Origin: Prosopocoilus inquinatus
Taxonomy: Eukaryota > Arthropoda > Insecta > Coleoptera > Lucanidae
NCBI GenBank assembly: GCA_036172665.1
Contig: CM069870.1
Location: forward strand, 68,448,212-68,512,211
DNA: 64,000 nucleotides
Direction: 5' to 3'
Every line of letters starts with the position of its first letter. The first letter of the stretch is position 1. Below are positions 33,052 through 44,300 of this stretch, one piece after another. A program made the position numbers and the translations under genes. The notes beneath the pieces are model-generated. The model saw nothing but the letters and a program-made list of their open reading frames with translations. It was not told where the DNA came from and ran no database searches.

Positions 33052-33362
33052 GTAATTTCTTTTTGCAGCATATTTAGATATTTCTGTTGTGTGTGTACTA
33101 ACTTATTTTTTTGTTTTTTTTGTTTTATTTACTTTTGTTACTTTTTCATCTTTTATGTTTTCAGTTCCCGCTTATTATTATTTTTCTTTTCTTCTGTTTA
33201 TTTTGGTGTGGGGGGGTAGATCAGGGAACGGTAACTTGTTACTAGTTCATCTGACCCCACACCCATTAAGCGTGCTGTATTTTGATTTATCTTTTTTTTT
33301 AATATGTTGTTGTTTAACTTTACGCTTAAGAAACTGATTTATTATTATTATTTTTTATTAAA
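33052..33362 (+). other. 3' UTR of the plus-strand non-LTR element
   Basis: This is T-rich trailing sequence with a G-rich hairpin-like pair (GGTGTGGGGGGGTAGATCAG opposite CTGACCCCACACC near 33210-33270) and an AT-rich terminus ATTATTATTATTTTTTATT. Confidence 0.6.
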
Positions 33363-33926
33363 TACAGGCCCTGTGATGCGGTTTTCATTTTTATGTAACT
33401 TGTCAAATTTTGACATGGATTTACGTTTGAGTGTTTGAAGTATTTACGTAACCTTGAAGGCACTCCTGGATGATTAATAAGTTAATTTGAGCCAACCCAT
33501 ACCACTGGATAGCTGACGGCGGAACCTTAAGTTAATTTTGTGTCTCTCGTAACCTTGCGGCTTACAGGTAGATAGCCATGACCTTTATACACTGTGTAAC
33601 ACAAATTGTGAATTTAAACTTTGTGTAATTTTTGTCTTTCGACGTTCCCTGTCGACGCGAGTCTCCTGTTTGTTTTTATTCTTGGGGTCGATGAAAACGC
33701 CGACGGTTCGAAGAGGCAGCCAAGCAGCTAATAATTACATCGAGGCCGGAAGGAAAAGCGGGCACAAAATATCGCGCACTAATCTCTCTTCGGCTTGTGT
33801 TTAACAAGTTGACGTACGCGCACTCGTGTTTCTAACTGCTTACACGCTCGTGTTTACGCAATACATCAGCGTGTTTGCGCAAGATAATCATAATAATTTC
33901 CGAACGCATTGCGAATTTCATTTTGT
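33363..33926. other. Unassigned sequence
   Basis: No gene or repeat was recognised. Confidence 0.4.
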
Positions 33927-34430
33927 TACAGTTTAATTCCCTGGTTCTTTTTTTTAATATACATGCGTGGTACGGATACGTTTTAGTTGTTGACCGTTGG
34001 CCATACTGTTCGATTCCGGTTTAATCGCTGATATTACGCTCTCATTGGGTGAGGACGTCACATTATCTACAATTGTAATCTGATTGGACGAAATTGTGTT
34101 CACGAGAGAATTTATTTCTAGCACGAGGTACTTCTGTGAATTCCTCTAATTTATTATGCAAAATTCGAATCAGCTACAGTCGTAACTGGTATTACTTGTG
34201 CTTCGTGAACCTGTGGAGTTGTTATAAACAGCTTATTCTAAGCGGATCTTACATTTCTGCGTTAAACAGACAGGAATTTAGGTGCGCCATTCCAACGACC
34301 CAAGCTCATATTAGATTTCTTTGTTCCCACATAGAAATCCGCTTATTTAATTTGATCGTTTTCCGAATCTTCTGTCTTTCTACAGTACTGTTCCGGTTGC
34401 TGTCTACCTGTTTCGAAGTCATCTGAGGGA
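33927..34430 (+). repeat. Dispersed repeat family D, copy a
   Basis: The first 150 bp matches 17280-17420 in inverse orientation. The part with CTGATTGG and the later TCTGCGTTAAACAGA block is related to 44090-44290 and, more loosely, 36680-36900. The 110-codon frame at 34094-34426 has no recognised domain and lies entirely in this repeat. Confidence 0.6.
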
Positions 34431-35844
34431 CAACGGCGTATGACATAGCGTCCTATTAGGTCATCATTCGAAGCAACGCAACGCCACCTCAGCGAATCGC
34501 CACAAGAGTGCGCCACGACACTTGAACGAAACGACAGGTGTTTGTCGAGCTTTCAGCGTTTAAAACGATTTTCAAATAGAAAATTCTCCTCTGCCAAGTC
34601 TTCTTTTTCAAAAAGAAGAGGCCTCCGACCTTCTAGAAAAGAAGGGTTTAGGAAACGCTTTTTTATTCCGACGTTACATGACAACCAAACTTCGGAAACA
34701 ATCTAAGATCGACATAAACAGCAATCTCAACGCAGACGACTCGCGAGGAAAACCTGAAAAAAAAATATCCTCAGACCTTACTTTGCGATCGGGTTTCTTA
34801 ATCTTTTGTTGCTTCGAGAAGACTCGCCCTAAACTAAGCTTCTTGAAAACGAAATTTTCTCCAAGGGAATGAAGATAAGTGAAACAGGTAATATTATTAG
34901 GTGAGGTCGTAGGCGAGCTGCTAAGCTTAAATTGTTATGCAAGAAACAATTTAGTCTCTCGTAACTGAGGATGTACAGGGTGTTCCAACGAGCTGTATTT
35001 CTTCTGTGAAGTCTGTGATAGTAGCACAAAGAGGAAAAGATTAACTTATAGTAGACTTCAACTACAAAGGTAATCCAACTTTCAGGCCTGGAGTAGAGTT
35101 ATGACACCTTCTTTTAGAATTTGAATAAACCGTCTGCAACCAATCAGAAGACTGGGTAATCACCATAACCTTACGATTGGTCAAATATACGCCTGAGTAA
35201 AAACGACCATGCAAAAGAAAGGTTAACTCAAGAAAACAATCCAAAGCAATTTATATACGTAAAATCAAAAGCGGTTGGCACTTAATTGAAATCCCCAAAG
35301 CGAAAGAAATCATGTCTCAGTAAAGTGGCGTCAGTTGTTGTTTTTTTTTTTTTTTTTTGGATAATCGACAAGAGGAGTAGACGCAGCCGTTTAATACCAA
35401 AGCAAATTTGATGCTGACTTGTTAATACAGATGTTAAATTTATCACAGTTTCGGTCACGTCATCGCGCGGCCAATTTTTGACCTAAACTTCCAGGTCCAG
35501 GGGATCCTCGAGAAGTCCACTGCAATCGAAACTTACTTAAAATAGTAATTCGACAGTTGTAGTTTTAGCTAGTAAATAGATTAATTGTTAATTAATTAAC
35601 AAACTAATTGTAAGTCAGCGCTTGGATTGTTTTCTTATTTTCATTTTTCCCCTTTTCCTAACTCTCCTCTGGATTTACCTCTTATTATTTCGTTTCTCGT
35701 TTTGCACACATTTCTTTTTTCTGAGACATTCTCATCCTGTATGTGTTTAGAGATCAACCCCCCCTCCCTCCTCCCCCAGAAAACAAAACACTGAAAGTCT
35801 CTAAACCACCCTCTTAAAACAATTCGACTGCATCAACCAGGAAA
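34431..35844. other. Unassigned sequence with an 18-20-nt T run near 35340
   Basis: No gene was recognised. Short AT-rich repeats and homopolymers only. Confidence 0.35.
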
Positions 35845-36470
35845 AGTATTTTTCACCTTAAACATTGCCTTTGAGATAATAAAAGTAGGAATAAGTAATC
35901 GAGAAAAGTGTTATAAGGAGATAGAGACAGCGAGAAAGAAGAACAAGCGAATATCTTTACGACAAAAAGTCTCCATTCTGGCTTTCGTGCGAAAACTTCT
36001 GCGAACGCATTTTCGGCTATAAATCTCAAACGATCTACCAAACAGGAAAATCATCTTCCACGGGTGGTTCGCAGGATTTATCAGTAAGCCGGGGGTGATT
36101 CCGTTGTCAGTTAATGTAGGGTGATGAGTATTTAGGTTTTTCATCTTGAACATGGCTTTTGACATAGTAAAACTAAGAATAAGTTAATCGAGAAAATCGT
36201 CATGAGGAGAGAGAGACAGCGAGAAAGAAGAACAAATGACAATCTTTAGGAGACAATTCTGGCTTTCGTGCGAAAACTTCTGGGAACGCATTTTCGGACA
36301 CAACGTCTCTATTCTGGCTTTCGTGCGAAAACTTCTGAAAACGCATTTTCGGCTATAAATCTGAAACCATCTACCGAACAAGAAAATCGTTCGGAGGATT
36401 TATCAGCAAGCCGGGGGGAGGTAGGATGTTCCGTTGTTAGTTAAAGGAGGGTGGCGAGTATTTAGGCTGA
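35845..36470 (+). repeat. Two-unit direct repeat, about 300 bp, with internal 58-bp duplication
   Basis: GAGACAGCGAGAAAGAAGAACAA, TTCTGGCTTTCGTGCGAAAACTTCTG, GAACGCATTTTCGG and GGATTTATCAG(T/C)AAGCCGGGG occur in both units. In the second unit the TTCTGGCTTTCGTGCG...GCATTTTCGG block is itself duplicated at about 36260 and 36310. Confidence 0.85.
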
Positions 36471-36599
36471 CCTTACCTAAATTGGTAGATAAATAACCCG
36501 CATTGTGCTACTCTTACGTTGCAGGTTTTCACTTGCTGATTAGCATTTTCCGCAAGGTTTGCAGCTGTTACCGATTAAATTCATGGTTACTTTCAGCAG

Positions 36600-36831
36600 T
36601 AATGAGTGGGTATAGTTTTGCTGGAGATAAGCTGGTAACACTACTTCCAAGGTTGGCGCCATTTGATATTTTGATCCTATAGCTATAGGTCACGCTGTCT
36701 ATTACTGTATTCTGATTGGGCGCCATTTTGTGCATGCCGTTGGAGCACTGGCTCGTTCCGGGCGATCGCCTACAGCGTTACTTCGCATTTCGCTATCACA
36801 AGGTCCTGCTGTTGTAAACATTTCTCCTCGT
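36600..36831 (+). repeat. Dispersed repeat family D, copy b (unamplified head)
   Basis: The ordered blocks GGCGCCATTTGAT, TATAGGTC, TCTATTAC, CTGATTGGGCGCCA match 43990-44090 (GACGCCATTTAAT, ATAGGTCTTAGA, CCGATTGGCCACCA). Confidence 0.6.
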
Positions 36832-37790
36832 GAATTGTTGTTAGGCTTGAGCAAAATTCTGATTTAAGTACAGTGTGACTGGAATCCTTTAGTGCCTTGT
36901 GTACCATTCGAATTGTTGTAAGCAAATTTTACCGAGCAGTTACCCCTTTTCATACTTCAGATAGAAAGTGGAATTGTTGTTAGTTTGAGTAAAATTCTGA
37001 TTTAAGTAGTGGAATCTTTTGGTGCCTTGTGTACCATACGATTTTTTGTAAGCAAATTTTATCGAGCGGTCACCCCTTTTCCTACTCCAGATAAAAAGAG
37101 GAACTGTTGTTAGTTTAAGCAAAATTCCAATTTAAGTACAGTGTGACTGGAATCCTTTGGTGCCTTAGATAACATTTGATTTTTTTTGTAAGCAAATTTT
37201 ACCGAGCAGTTATCCCTTTTCCTACTTCTGATAGAAAGAGGAATTGTTGTTAGTTTGAGCAAAATTCTCATTTAAGTACAGTGTAACTGGAATACTTTAG
37301 TGCCTTGTGTACCATTCGAATTGTTGTAAGCAAATTTTACCGAGCAGTTACCCCTTTTCATACTTCAGATAGAAAGTGGAATTGTTGTTAGTTTAAGCAA
37401 AATTCTGATTTAAGTAGTGGAATCCTTTGGTGCCTTGTGTACCATACGATTTTTTTGTAAGCAAATTTTACCGAGCGGTCACCCCTTTTCCTACTCCAGA
37501 TAAAAAGAGGAACTGTTGTTAGTTTAAGCAAAATTCCAATTTAAGTACAGTGTGACTGGAATCCTTTGGTGCCTTAGATAACATTTGATTTTTTTTGTAA
37601 ACAAATTTTACCGAGCGGTTATCCCTTTTCCTACTTCTGATAGAAAGAGGAATTGTTGTTAGTTTGAGCAAAATTCTCATTTAAGTACAGTGTAACTGGA
37701 ATACTTTAGTGTCTTGTGTACCATTTGACTTTTTTGTAAGCAAATTTTGCCGAGCGGTTACCCCTTTTCCTACTTCAGATAGGAAAAAGA
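36832..37790 (+). repeat. Higher-order tandem array: seven 130-140-bp units in a 409-bp period
   Basis: Units start with GAA(T/C)TGTTGTTAG at 36832, 36971, 37101, 37241, 37379, 37510 and 37650. Units 1-3 and 4-6 match in order: 4 resembles 1, 5 resembles 2 (both lack the TACAGTGTGACT segment), 6 resembles 3 (both have TTAGATAACATTTGATTTT). The period of three units is 409 bp. Unit 7 resembles unit 4. The head (36600-36831) continues into unit 1, so the array expanded from the tail of a family D copy. Confidence 0.9.
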
Positions 37791-40700
37791 ATTCGCTTCT
37801 TTTTCTGTTCAGCTTCTTTTCTTCGCTACGTCTTTCCCGTTTACTGTTTCCCTCTGTTCCTGCCGGGAGTATATGCGAATGAAGTACGCAACAAAGTTGA
37901 GGTCATCGCTCAGCAACAGCGTGTCCTTCTCATAGGTCAACCGACATCCGGTTGTTGCCAACTGTTACATAGTGTGCTTAGCAAAATAACAACAACAAGA
38001 TTCGTAACATTGAAATGTCAATATAAGTTTATTCATTCATGTATTAAACCAATAAAGTTAATTAAATTACAAGGTGGCAGCTGTAAAGTGATTGATTGAG
38101 AAGATTCAATTGAAAATGAATTTGCCACTACATCAACAATTGACGTAAAAGACGTCCGACGAGTGGTGGCGCTACTACAAGACAGTTGGTTACGTTTGAC
38201 GACCGATTGAGAACAACCCTTTCGAACTTTGATAAATCGTAACACACTATTTTATTTACATTATTTGATTGATGCATGTTCGCATATAACGCAGATGTAC
38301 CGGCGTGCATTAAGTTAGTCCTTTCGCGGTATAATTTAAGTTACGTTATATTTTGCGATTCTTTGTTAAAAGCATCGATCTTTGAATTGATTCAGATCGT
38401 GTATGTTAAATATCGATTTATACAAGGTGATTTATTAGCTCACTGACAAACTTTGCCAAATTAAAGCTCATAATTAATTTTAAGAAGAAAAAAATCGTTG
38501 GTCCGAATTTATTTATTTATTTAAGCAAATGGAAGACTGCTGATTCTAATTATTTTAAATTTTTCAAAATCACTTAAACAAATAAATTGCTCAAAATTCA
38601 AAATCATGTCCTCCTGCAGCTTCAGTGAATGCTTTACAACTACGAACTAGAGTTTTACACCTTTACAGTATACAGTAATAAAAGTATACATAAATTCAAT
38701 GTATACATAATATTCATAAATACAGTGATGTTATGTTCTAGGTAGTTGAAATTTTTTTTAGTCTTCTACGTCTCTTTAGTTTCTATTAAGCCCAACAATC
38801 TCAAAGTCAATCTAAACAAGAAAAAGTGAAAGACGGACATTTTTGAAAACTAGGACCAATCCAACGATCAACTTCAACTTCAACCCAAGGAACAAATTAT
38901 TAAGATTAAGATTAAGCCCCCAAATCGTCGATATTCTTTTGTTTCTTGATCGTTACGTCCTGCGTATTTCGACTATTTTTGTTTCAGTCCTCTAGTTTTT
39001 TCATTATTTTTTTATCAAAAATTAAACCCAACTAATCTCAAGGTTATCACAGTATAAGCTAATTTTTTTCTTTAAATCAACGAAAATTAGGACCAACCCG
39101 CTTTAAGGCCAATCCCCGGCAAAACAAAACGTTAAAACCAAGGAAAAATAAAAAATATTAGGATTAAGCCCCCAAATTGTCGTTCATTATATTATTTTCT
39201 TTGTTTCAGGCTTCTCTATTGTTTCACATGTGCTTCATATGGTTGATTTCTAATTTTCTTAAAAAAAATCAAGCAAGTGATTTTTTTTTCTTAAAATTAT
39301 GTGGGTTTTCGTGCCGCAGAGTTTGTCGGTGAACTAATGAAGCACCCTGTATTTTTTCAAAAATTAAACACAAGGTCAAATTTAATTTTTTTTACTAGAA
39401 TATATTAAAAAACGAAACCTATTTTTCAAAGTCTATCAACTACTATTTAAATGGAATCTGTTGTTTTGCTGCGACGACATGATTATTTTGGACGCACGAG
39501 TGGAAAGTTCTCCTGAAAGTTTTCCGAAATTTTTTGGCGCACGCTGCGAACCCTTGGGAGACGGTTATGCAGTGGTGCAGCAATCAGCTGGGGTCAAATT
39601 CCACCCAGCCCATCTCCATCTGTGTTCTAGATGCTCGGGACAGCTGATAGTCTTCCTCAGCGCTGACTTTCCACCGTTTTCGTCAATTAATCAGGAGGAA
39701 ACGTAATTTCATTCAGCTACACCGTGTTTCTCGAATGAAGCCGTTGAAGAAAAAAAAGCAAATAAAATAAAAACAATTAATAAATGAATTGCTTGACTCG
39801 AAAGGATTTGGCAGAATAATGAGGAGAATAATATAAAATTTCCAATTAGAAAGTGATAGGGATTCGAATCCCATCCTCGCTCTCGTCCGTCCCCTCTCGT
39901 CATTTAAATTAATTGAGAGTATACAGAGTGCTTCGGAATACGTATACGATACAACAACATTAAATTCGCATTTAGAGATACTTACAATCGAATGACGGGA
40001 TTCCAGCGCGCATTAAAATTAATCATCGATTCTGTGTTGCAAACTGACTAACTGACGATAACGTATTAGCATCAGAAATGATATTATAAATCAGTCGGAG
40101 CTCGGCGCTTTATTATTATTAAATCAATCGATCCTGTCGGACGAATCACGTTCGTTTAAATCTCCGATACGTAATGACGGGATTAATAAAATAATTCCCC
40201 CCTAATCGAAACAACCGTCGCCGATCATTTTGCCAGGCCCTTTATTAACATTGACGTTCGCATTCGATACATATTATACTTGAATGCCGTATGGTTTCGT
40301 TCGACCGCATTAAAACAGGATTAACATAAATCTGCGCGCCAGTTTAAATCGAGCTTTAATCAAGTGAAGACATTTACTAATAGATAGATAATTTCAGATT
40401 TGGTTATCCCAGACGATAAAAAAATAGGGGGGTGGGGGGGAGCTTTAAAACCTCTTATAATTTACTTGTACTTGCAGATACGGAAAAGCGTGAGGGGTTG
40501 TTTCCGTTCCATCGATCGAGTATTATTGAAATCGTGCCCTGGTTTATTTTTATTCTTTTTATTTTCTTAATGAGTTCTTTGTCGTGCTCGCGAGCAAGCA
40601 AGGAAGCAAAGTTCAGAACTTTAAGCGCCGAAGGAAATTATTCGCTTATTCCCTGTTATCTGTAATGAACGTGGGGCCTTCAAAGCACTCGCTAATAGTA

Positions 40701-40913
40701 AATTGAAAAATAAGAAGCTCCCCCTCCCCCGTCGGGCTAAATGAAATTGCGAAATTTACGATCAGATTTTTATGGCGTCGTCGCGACGACGACGTCTAGC
40801 AAGGCAATTGTAATCCGTCGCGTATTAACGACGCCGTAATTTTTTTTTTGCAATTTGCAGCAGTGTTTTCTTTTCCACAATTTTGAAATAATTCGACAAG
40901 AAAATGTCATGCA
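37791..40913. other. Mostly unassigned sequence
   Basis: No gene was recognised. The block at 39540-39710 (TCAGCTGGGGT, CTCCATC, GGGACAGC, CAGCGC, GAGG(A/T)AACGTAA) has a diverged relative at 45340-45500. Open frames at 38033-38245 and 39461-39706 have no domain. 40000-40340 is ordinary noncoding DNA rich in ATTAAT motifs. Confidence 0.35.
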
Positions 40914-42450
40914 TACAGGGTGTTTCACACGAAAGACTAACAAAGCTTCTGTGAATAATTCTGTTGTATTGTAATGCACACATCAAGTCGGAATGGAATT
41001 CAAAAACGCAATGATACACAGGCTGTTCCGATAAAAAAAGTCGTTATTTTTTGTTGTGCAATTGTTTTTCCCGAACTCTAACTGAAGCCACTCACACCCC
41101 CCTGCAACTTTTCTAGTAAAAAATTTCTGCTAATTTCGAATATTAACGCAGATTTTTCAATTTTTTAAAATCGCTTGCATGGTTCAAAAAACATCAAATA
41201 ACTCGGAAACGGTTCACCCCAAACCCCTGTTGCGACCCATCAAGTCGGACTAGAATTGTTTGTGGAATTCAAAAATGCAATAATATATAGGGTGTTCCTA
41301 TACGAAATTCGTTATTTTTTATTATATTTCGATAATGCGTTGTGCAATTGTTTTTTCTCTAATTCTAACTGAAGCTTCTCAAACACCCCTGCAACTTTTG
41401 TAGTAAAAATTTTCTGCTAATTTCGAATATTAACGCAGAATTTTCAATTTTTGAAAATTGCTTGCGTGGTTAAAAAAAATCAAATAACTCAAAAACGGTT
41501 CATTATAGATACCTGTTGCGATCCATCAAGTCAGACTACAATTGTATGTGGAATTCAAAAATGCAATAATCTACAGGGCGTTCCCATAAAAATATCGTTA
41601 TTTTTTGTTATATTTCGATAACGCGTTGTGCAATTGTTTTTTCCCCAGCTCTAGCTGAAGCTACGCAAACGCCCCTACAACTTTTCTAGTAAAAATTTTC
41701 TGCTAATTTCAAATATTAACGCAGAATTTTCAATTTTTGAAAATCGCTTGCATATTCAAAAAACATCAAATAACTCGGAAACGGTTCATCCCAAACCCTT
41801 GTTGCGACACATCAACTCGGACTAGAATTGTATGTGGAATTCAAAAATGCAATAATATACAGGGTGTTCCAATAAAAAAAATCGTTATTCTTGGCTATAT
41901 TTCGATAACGCGTTGTGCAATTGTTTTTTCCCGAACTCTACCTGAAGCTACTCAAACGCCCCTGCAACCTTTGTAGTAAGAATTTTCTGCTAATTTCGAA
42001 TATTAACGCAGATTTTCCAATTTTTTAAAATCGCTTGCATAGTTCAAAAAGCATCAAATAACTCGGAAACGGTTCACCCCAAACCACGTCGAACTAGAAT
42101 TGAATGTGGAATTCAAAAATGCAATAATATACAGAGTGTTCTAATAAGAAAATCGTTATTCTTGGCTATATTTCGACAACGCGTTGTGAAATTGCTTTTT
42201 CTCGAGCTCTAACTGAAACTACTCAAACGCCCCTGCAACATTTCTAGTAAAAATTTTCTGCTAATTTCGAATATTAAGGCAGATTTTCTAATTTTTGAAA
42301 ATCGCTATATGGTTCAAGAAACATCAAATAACTCGGAAACGGTTCACTTCAGACCCCTGTTGCGACCCATCATGTCGAACTAGAATTGTACGTGGAATTC
42401 AAAAATGTAATAATATATAGGATGTTCCAATAAGAAACTGGTTATTTTTT
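40914..42450 (+). repeat. Tandem array, six 270-287-bp units beginning ACAGGGTGTTCC
   Basis: Unit starts are at 41018, 41288, 41573, 41859, 42131 and 42418 (periods 270, 285, 286, 272, 287). Shared blocks are CGTTATTTTTTGTTATATTTCG, CGTTGTGCAATTG, CTGCTAATTTCGAATATTAACGCAG, ATCAAATAACTCGGAAACGG and GTGGAATTCAAAAATGC. The start motif resembles the ends of insect TA-flanked DNA elements. There is no coding capacity. Confidence 0.9.
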
Positions 42451-43335
42451 GTTATCACAGAATCATGTATTCTGGCGCCATCAGTAAAACATCGTACATT
42501 GGTATAAGTAAAAAGAACACTAATTTTATTCAAGCGTATTGTCTATTCCCGTTTTATGGTTCTTAGAATTTTATCTAGTAAGTTGGCAATACTCTAGGAG
42601 AACATGAGCCTAAACCGAATCTACGGTGATTTTTCCCCGCATTCAACTGAACGGAGTTAGCATCAAAAAGGTGACGGTGCTTCAAACTAGGTCATTCACT
42701 TGAACTCTGAAGAACATTTTGTGCATTAACAAAACTGACAGTAGACTTCGCAAATATACTTTTAAAAAAATCAACTATGCGTTCCCTTTCTAGTCAATAG
42801 ATGGCGCTGTTAAAGAGCTTCTTTCGCCTGAATTTAAACTACGTTACCTGTAAATTAAAAATAAATCTTTAATCTGTTAAGAGTCGATGCAGTTTTTCTT
42901 AATAAACTTAGATTAAAAATAAGTTATTCAGGAAAAAGATTGTTACAACGACGAGCGCTTTAACGAAATGACTTTTCCCGTTATCTGAAACATGGCGCCT
43001 CAATTTGGATAGTACTGTTAACTTTAAAGAATTTTTTGTACTCGTACATCTAAACCGTTTGAATTTTTAATCTAATAAAAATAATCTGTGCATTACGAAT
43101 TTATAAAAACTACGCCATTACGCATTTCAGCTCCCACTCGACAGAGGGCGCTACCGATAAGCACGTTTATTGGTAACTAAACACCATTTTTAAGTAACGA
43201 ATGCCAGAGTTTTTAATTTACTTAAAATGTTAAGTGCGTATAAAAAAATATGTATAATAACTCTGTAAAAGTAGCTTTCTCTAGTAGTTACTAGATGATG
43301 CTGGCAAATCTGCTTAGATATTTCGCAATCGGGAA
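42451..43335. repeat. Degenerate repeats with GGCGCC/AGATGGCGC motifs
   Basis: Short blocks such as TGGCGCCATCAG, ATAGATGGCGCTGTTA, ATGGCGCC and GAGGGCGCTACC recur near 42474, 42788, 42993 and 43145 in otherwise AT-rich sequence. They resemble the GCGCCATCT motif at 9.0-9.7 kb. Confidence 0.45.
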
Positions 43336-43527
43336 TGCAGACCAGATACCTGTCTTGGGTTATGCAAGACAGTAGCACTATGGTTAAGAGTATAGACAGG
43401 ATACTTGTTTCGAATTATGCAAGGCACTTGGACTTGGTCAGAGGAGCTGACAAGACGCTTGCCTCGGGTTATGCAACTCTGGTCATTCGAGCAGACAAGA
43501 TGCTTGTCTCGGGCTATGCAAGACGCT
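43336..43527 (+). repeat. Minisatellite, four units of 43-57 bp
   Basis: GCAGACAAGATGCTTGTCTCGG followed by (G/A)TTATGCAAG occurs near 43336, 43393, 43447 and 43490 with substitutions. The 64-codon open frame here is repeat-derived. Confidence 0.8.
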
Positions 43528-43909
43528 AACTCTCTGCTTAACTTATTTGGTTTTTAGTGCTTTCAATAAATGCATGACCACCAGAAGCATGAATTAAAAA
43601 CACAAATACAGAAAAAATATTGAAATTTCTCGTATACGTTGAAAATTTCTAAAAATGCCTGAAAATTTTCAAAGTTTAAACTTTTGCAACACTCCTAAGA
43701 CGTCTCATGAAAGTTTGCCTCGTTAGTTTTTTTTTCTGTTTTCTTGCAGGGTATAGTACAAAGCTCCGTCAGTTATATGTATGATATCAACAGTTTCTTT
43801 ATATAAATTATGCAAGTAAGCGACTTTGAAGCCTTACAACAAGTAAAGCATTGGCAAAGCTTGGCATTATTTATCATTTTGTATAGACGCGACTGCACAT
43901 CTCACTCAT
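43528..43909. other. Unassigned sequence
   Basis: Nothing recognised. Confidence 0.4.
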
Positions 43910-44300
43910 ACTTTATTTTCCAGCAAGTCACAGTTACTTTCATTCCCAGTTACTTTCGGCAACCACGTGTGGTATGTGTTTGATATAACAGGAGTAAGGT
44001 AGTAATATTGGAACTGACGCCATTTAATGTCAAAGCTTTCATAGGTCTTAGATCGTCTATTTACGTTCTGTGTTCCGATTGGCCACCAGTTTGGCTGGTC
44101 GTTAATCGCTTCTGGTATTCTCATTTCGACACATCAAGGTGAATACACCTGCGTGGTCTCTCGAAAATCTGTGCGTAATTGCGGTATAAAAATACAGTGT
44201 ATCTGGAATTCTTTGAGCCTTATATGTCGGCTGAATTGTTTCAAGCAAATTCTTCCGAACGGATACACCGTTTCTGCATTAAACAGAGGTAATTAGGTTA
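43910..44300 (+). repeat. Dispersed repeat family D, copy c
   Basis: It matches copy b across GACGCCATTTAAT to CCGATTGGCCACCAG, then a single unit equivalent to the 36832 array unit (ACAGTGTATCTGGAATTCTTT). Thus the ancestral copy had one tail unit. Confidence 0.65.

Larger units (their letters stand above)
27207..33362 (+). mobile_element. CR1/jockey-type non-LTR retrotransposon, broken by two later insertions
   Basis: Three plus-strand ORF2 pieces (27207-28350, about 31360-31803, 32815-33051) are consecutive parts of one reverse-transcriptase protein. They are separated by a minus-strand BEL/Pao insertion (28351-about 31355) and a 1011-bp long-TIR DNA element (31804-32814). The 3' UTR runs to an AT-rich terminus near 33345-33362. 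The 5' part, including the endonuclease, is absent. The reading frame is damaged, so the copy is dead. Confidence 0.8.

Noticed and set aside
36832..37790. CRISPR-like array because of regular spacing
   Set aside because: Units are 130-140 bp and similar throughout, with no short identical repeats separated by unique spacers; the DNA is eukaryotic.
39840..39870. tRNA T-arm-like GGGATTCGAATCCC
   Set aside because: No A box, anticodon arm or acceptor pairing could be built on either strand; at most a short SINE scrap.
37791..40913. Possible host exons at 38033-38310 and 39461-39706
   Set aside because: Short frames with no motif; the second lies partly in a sequence repeated at 45.34-45.5 kb.
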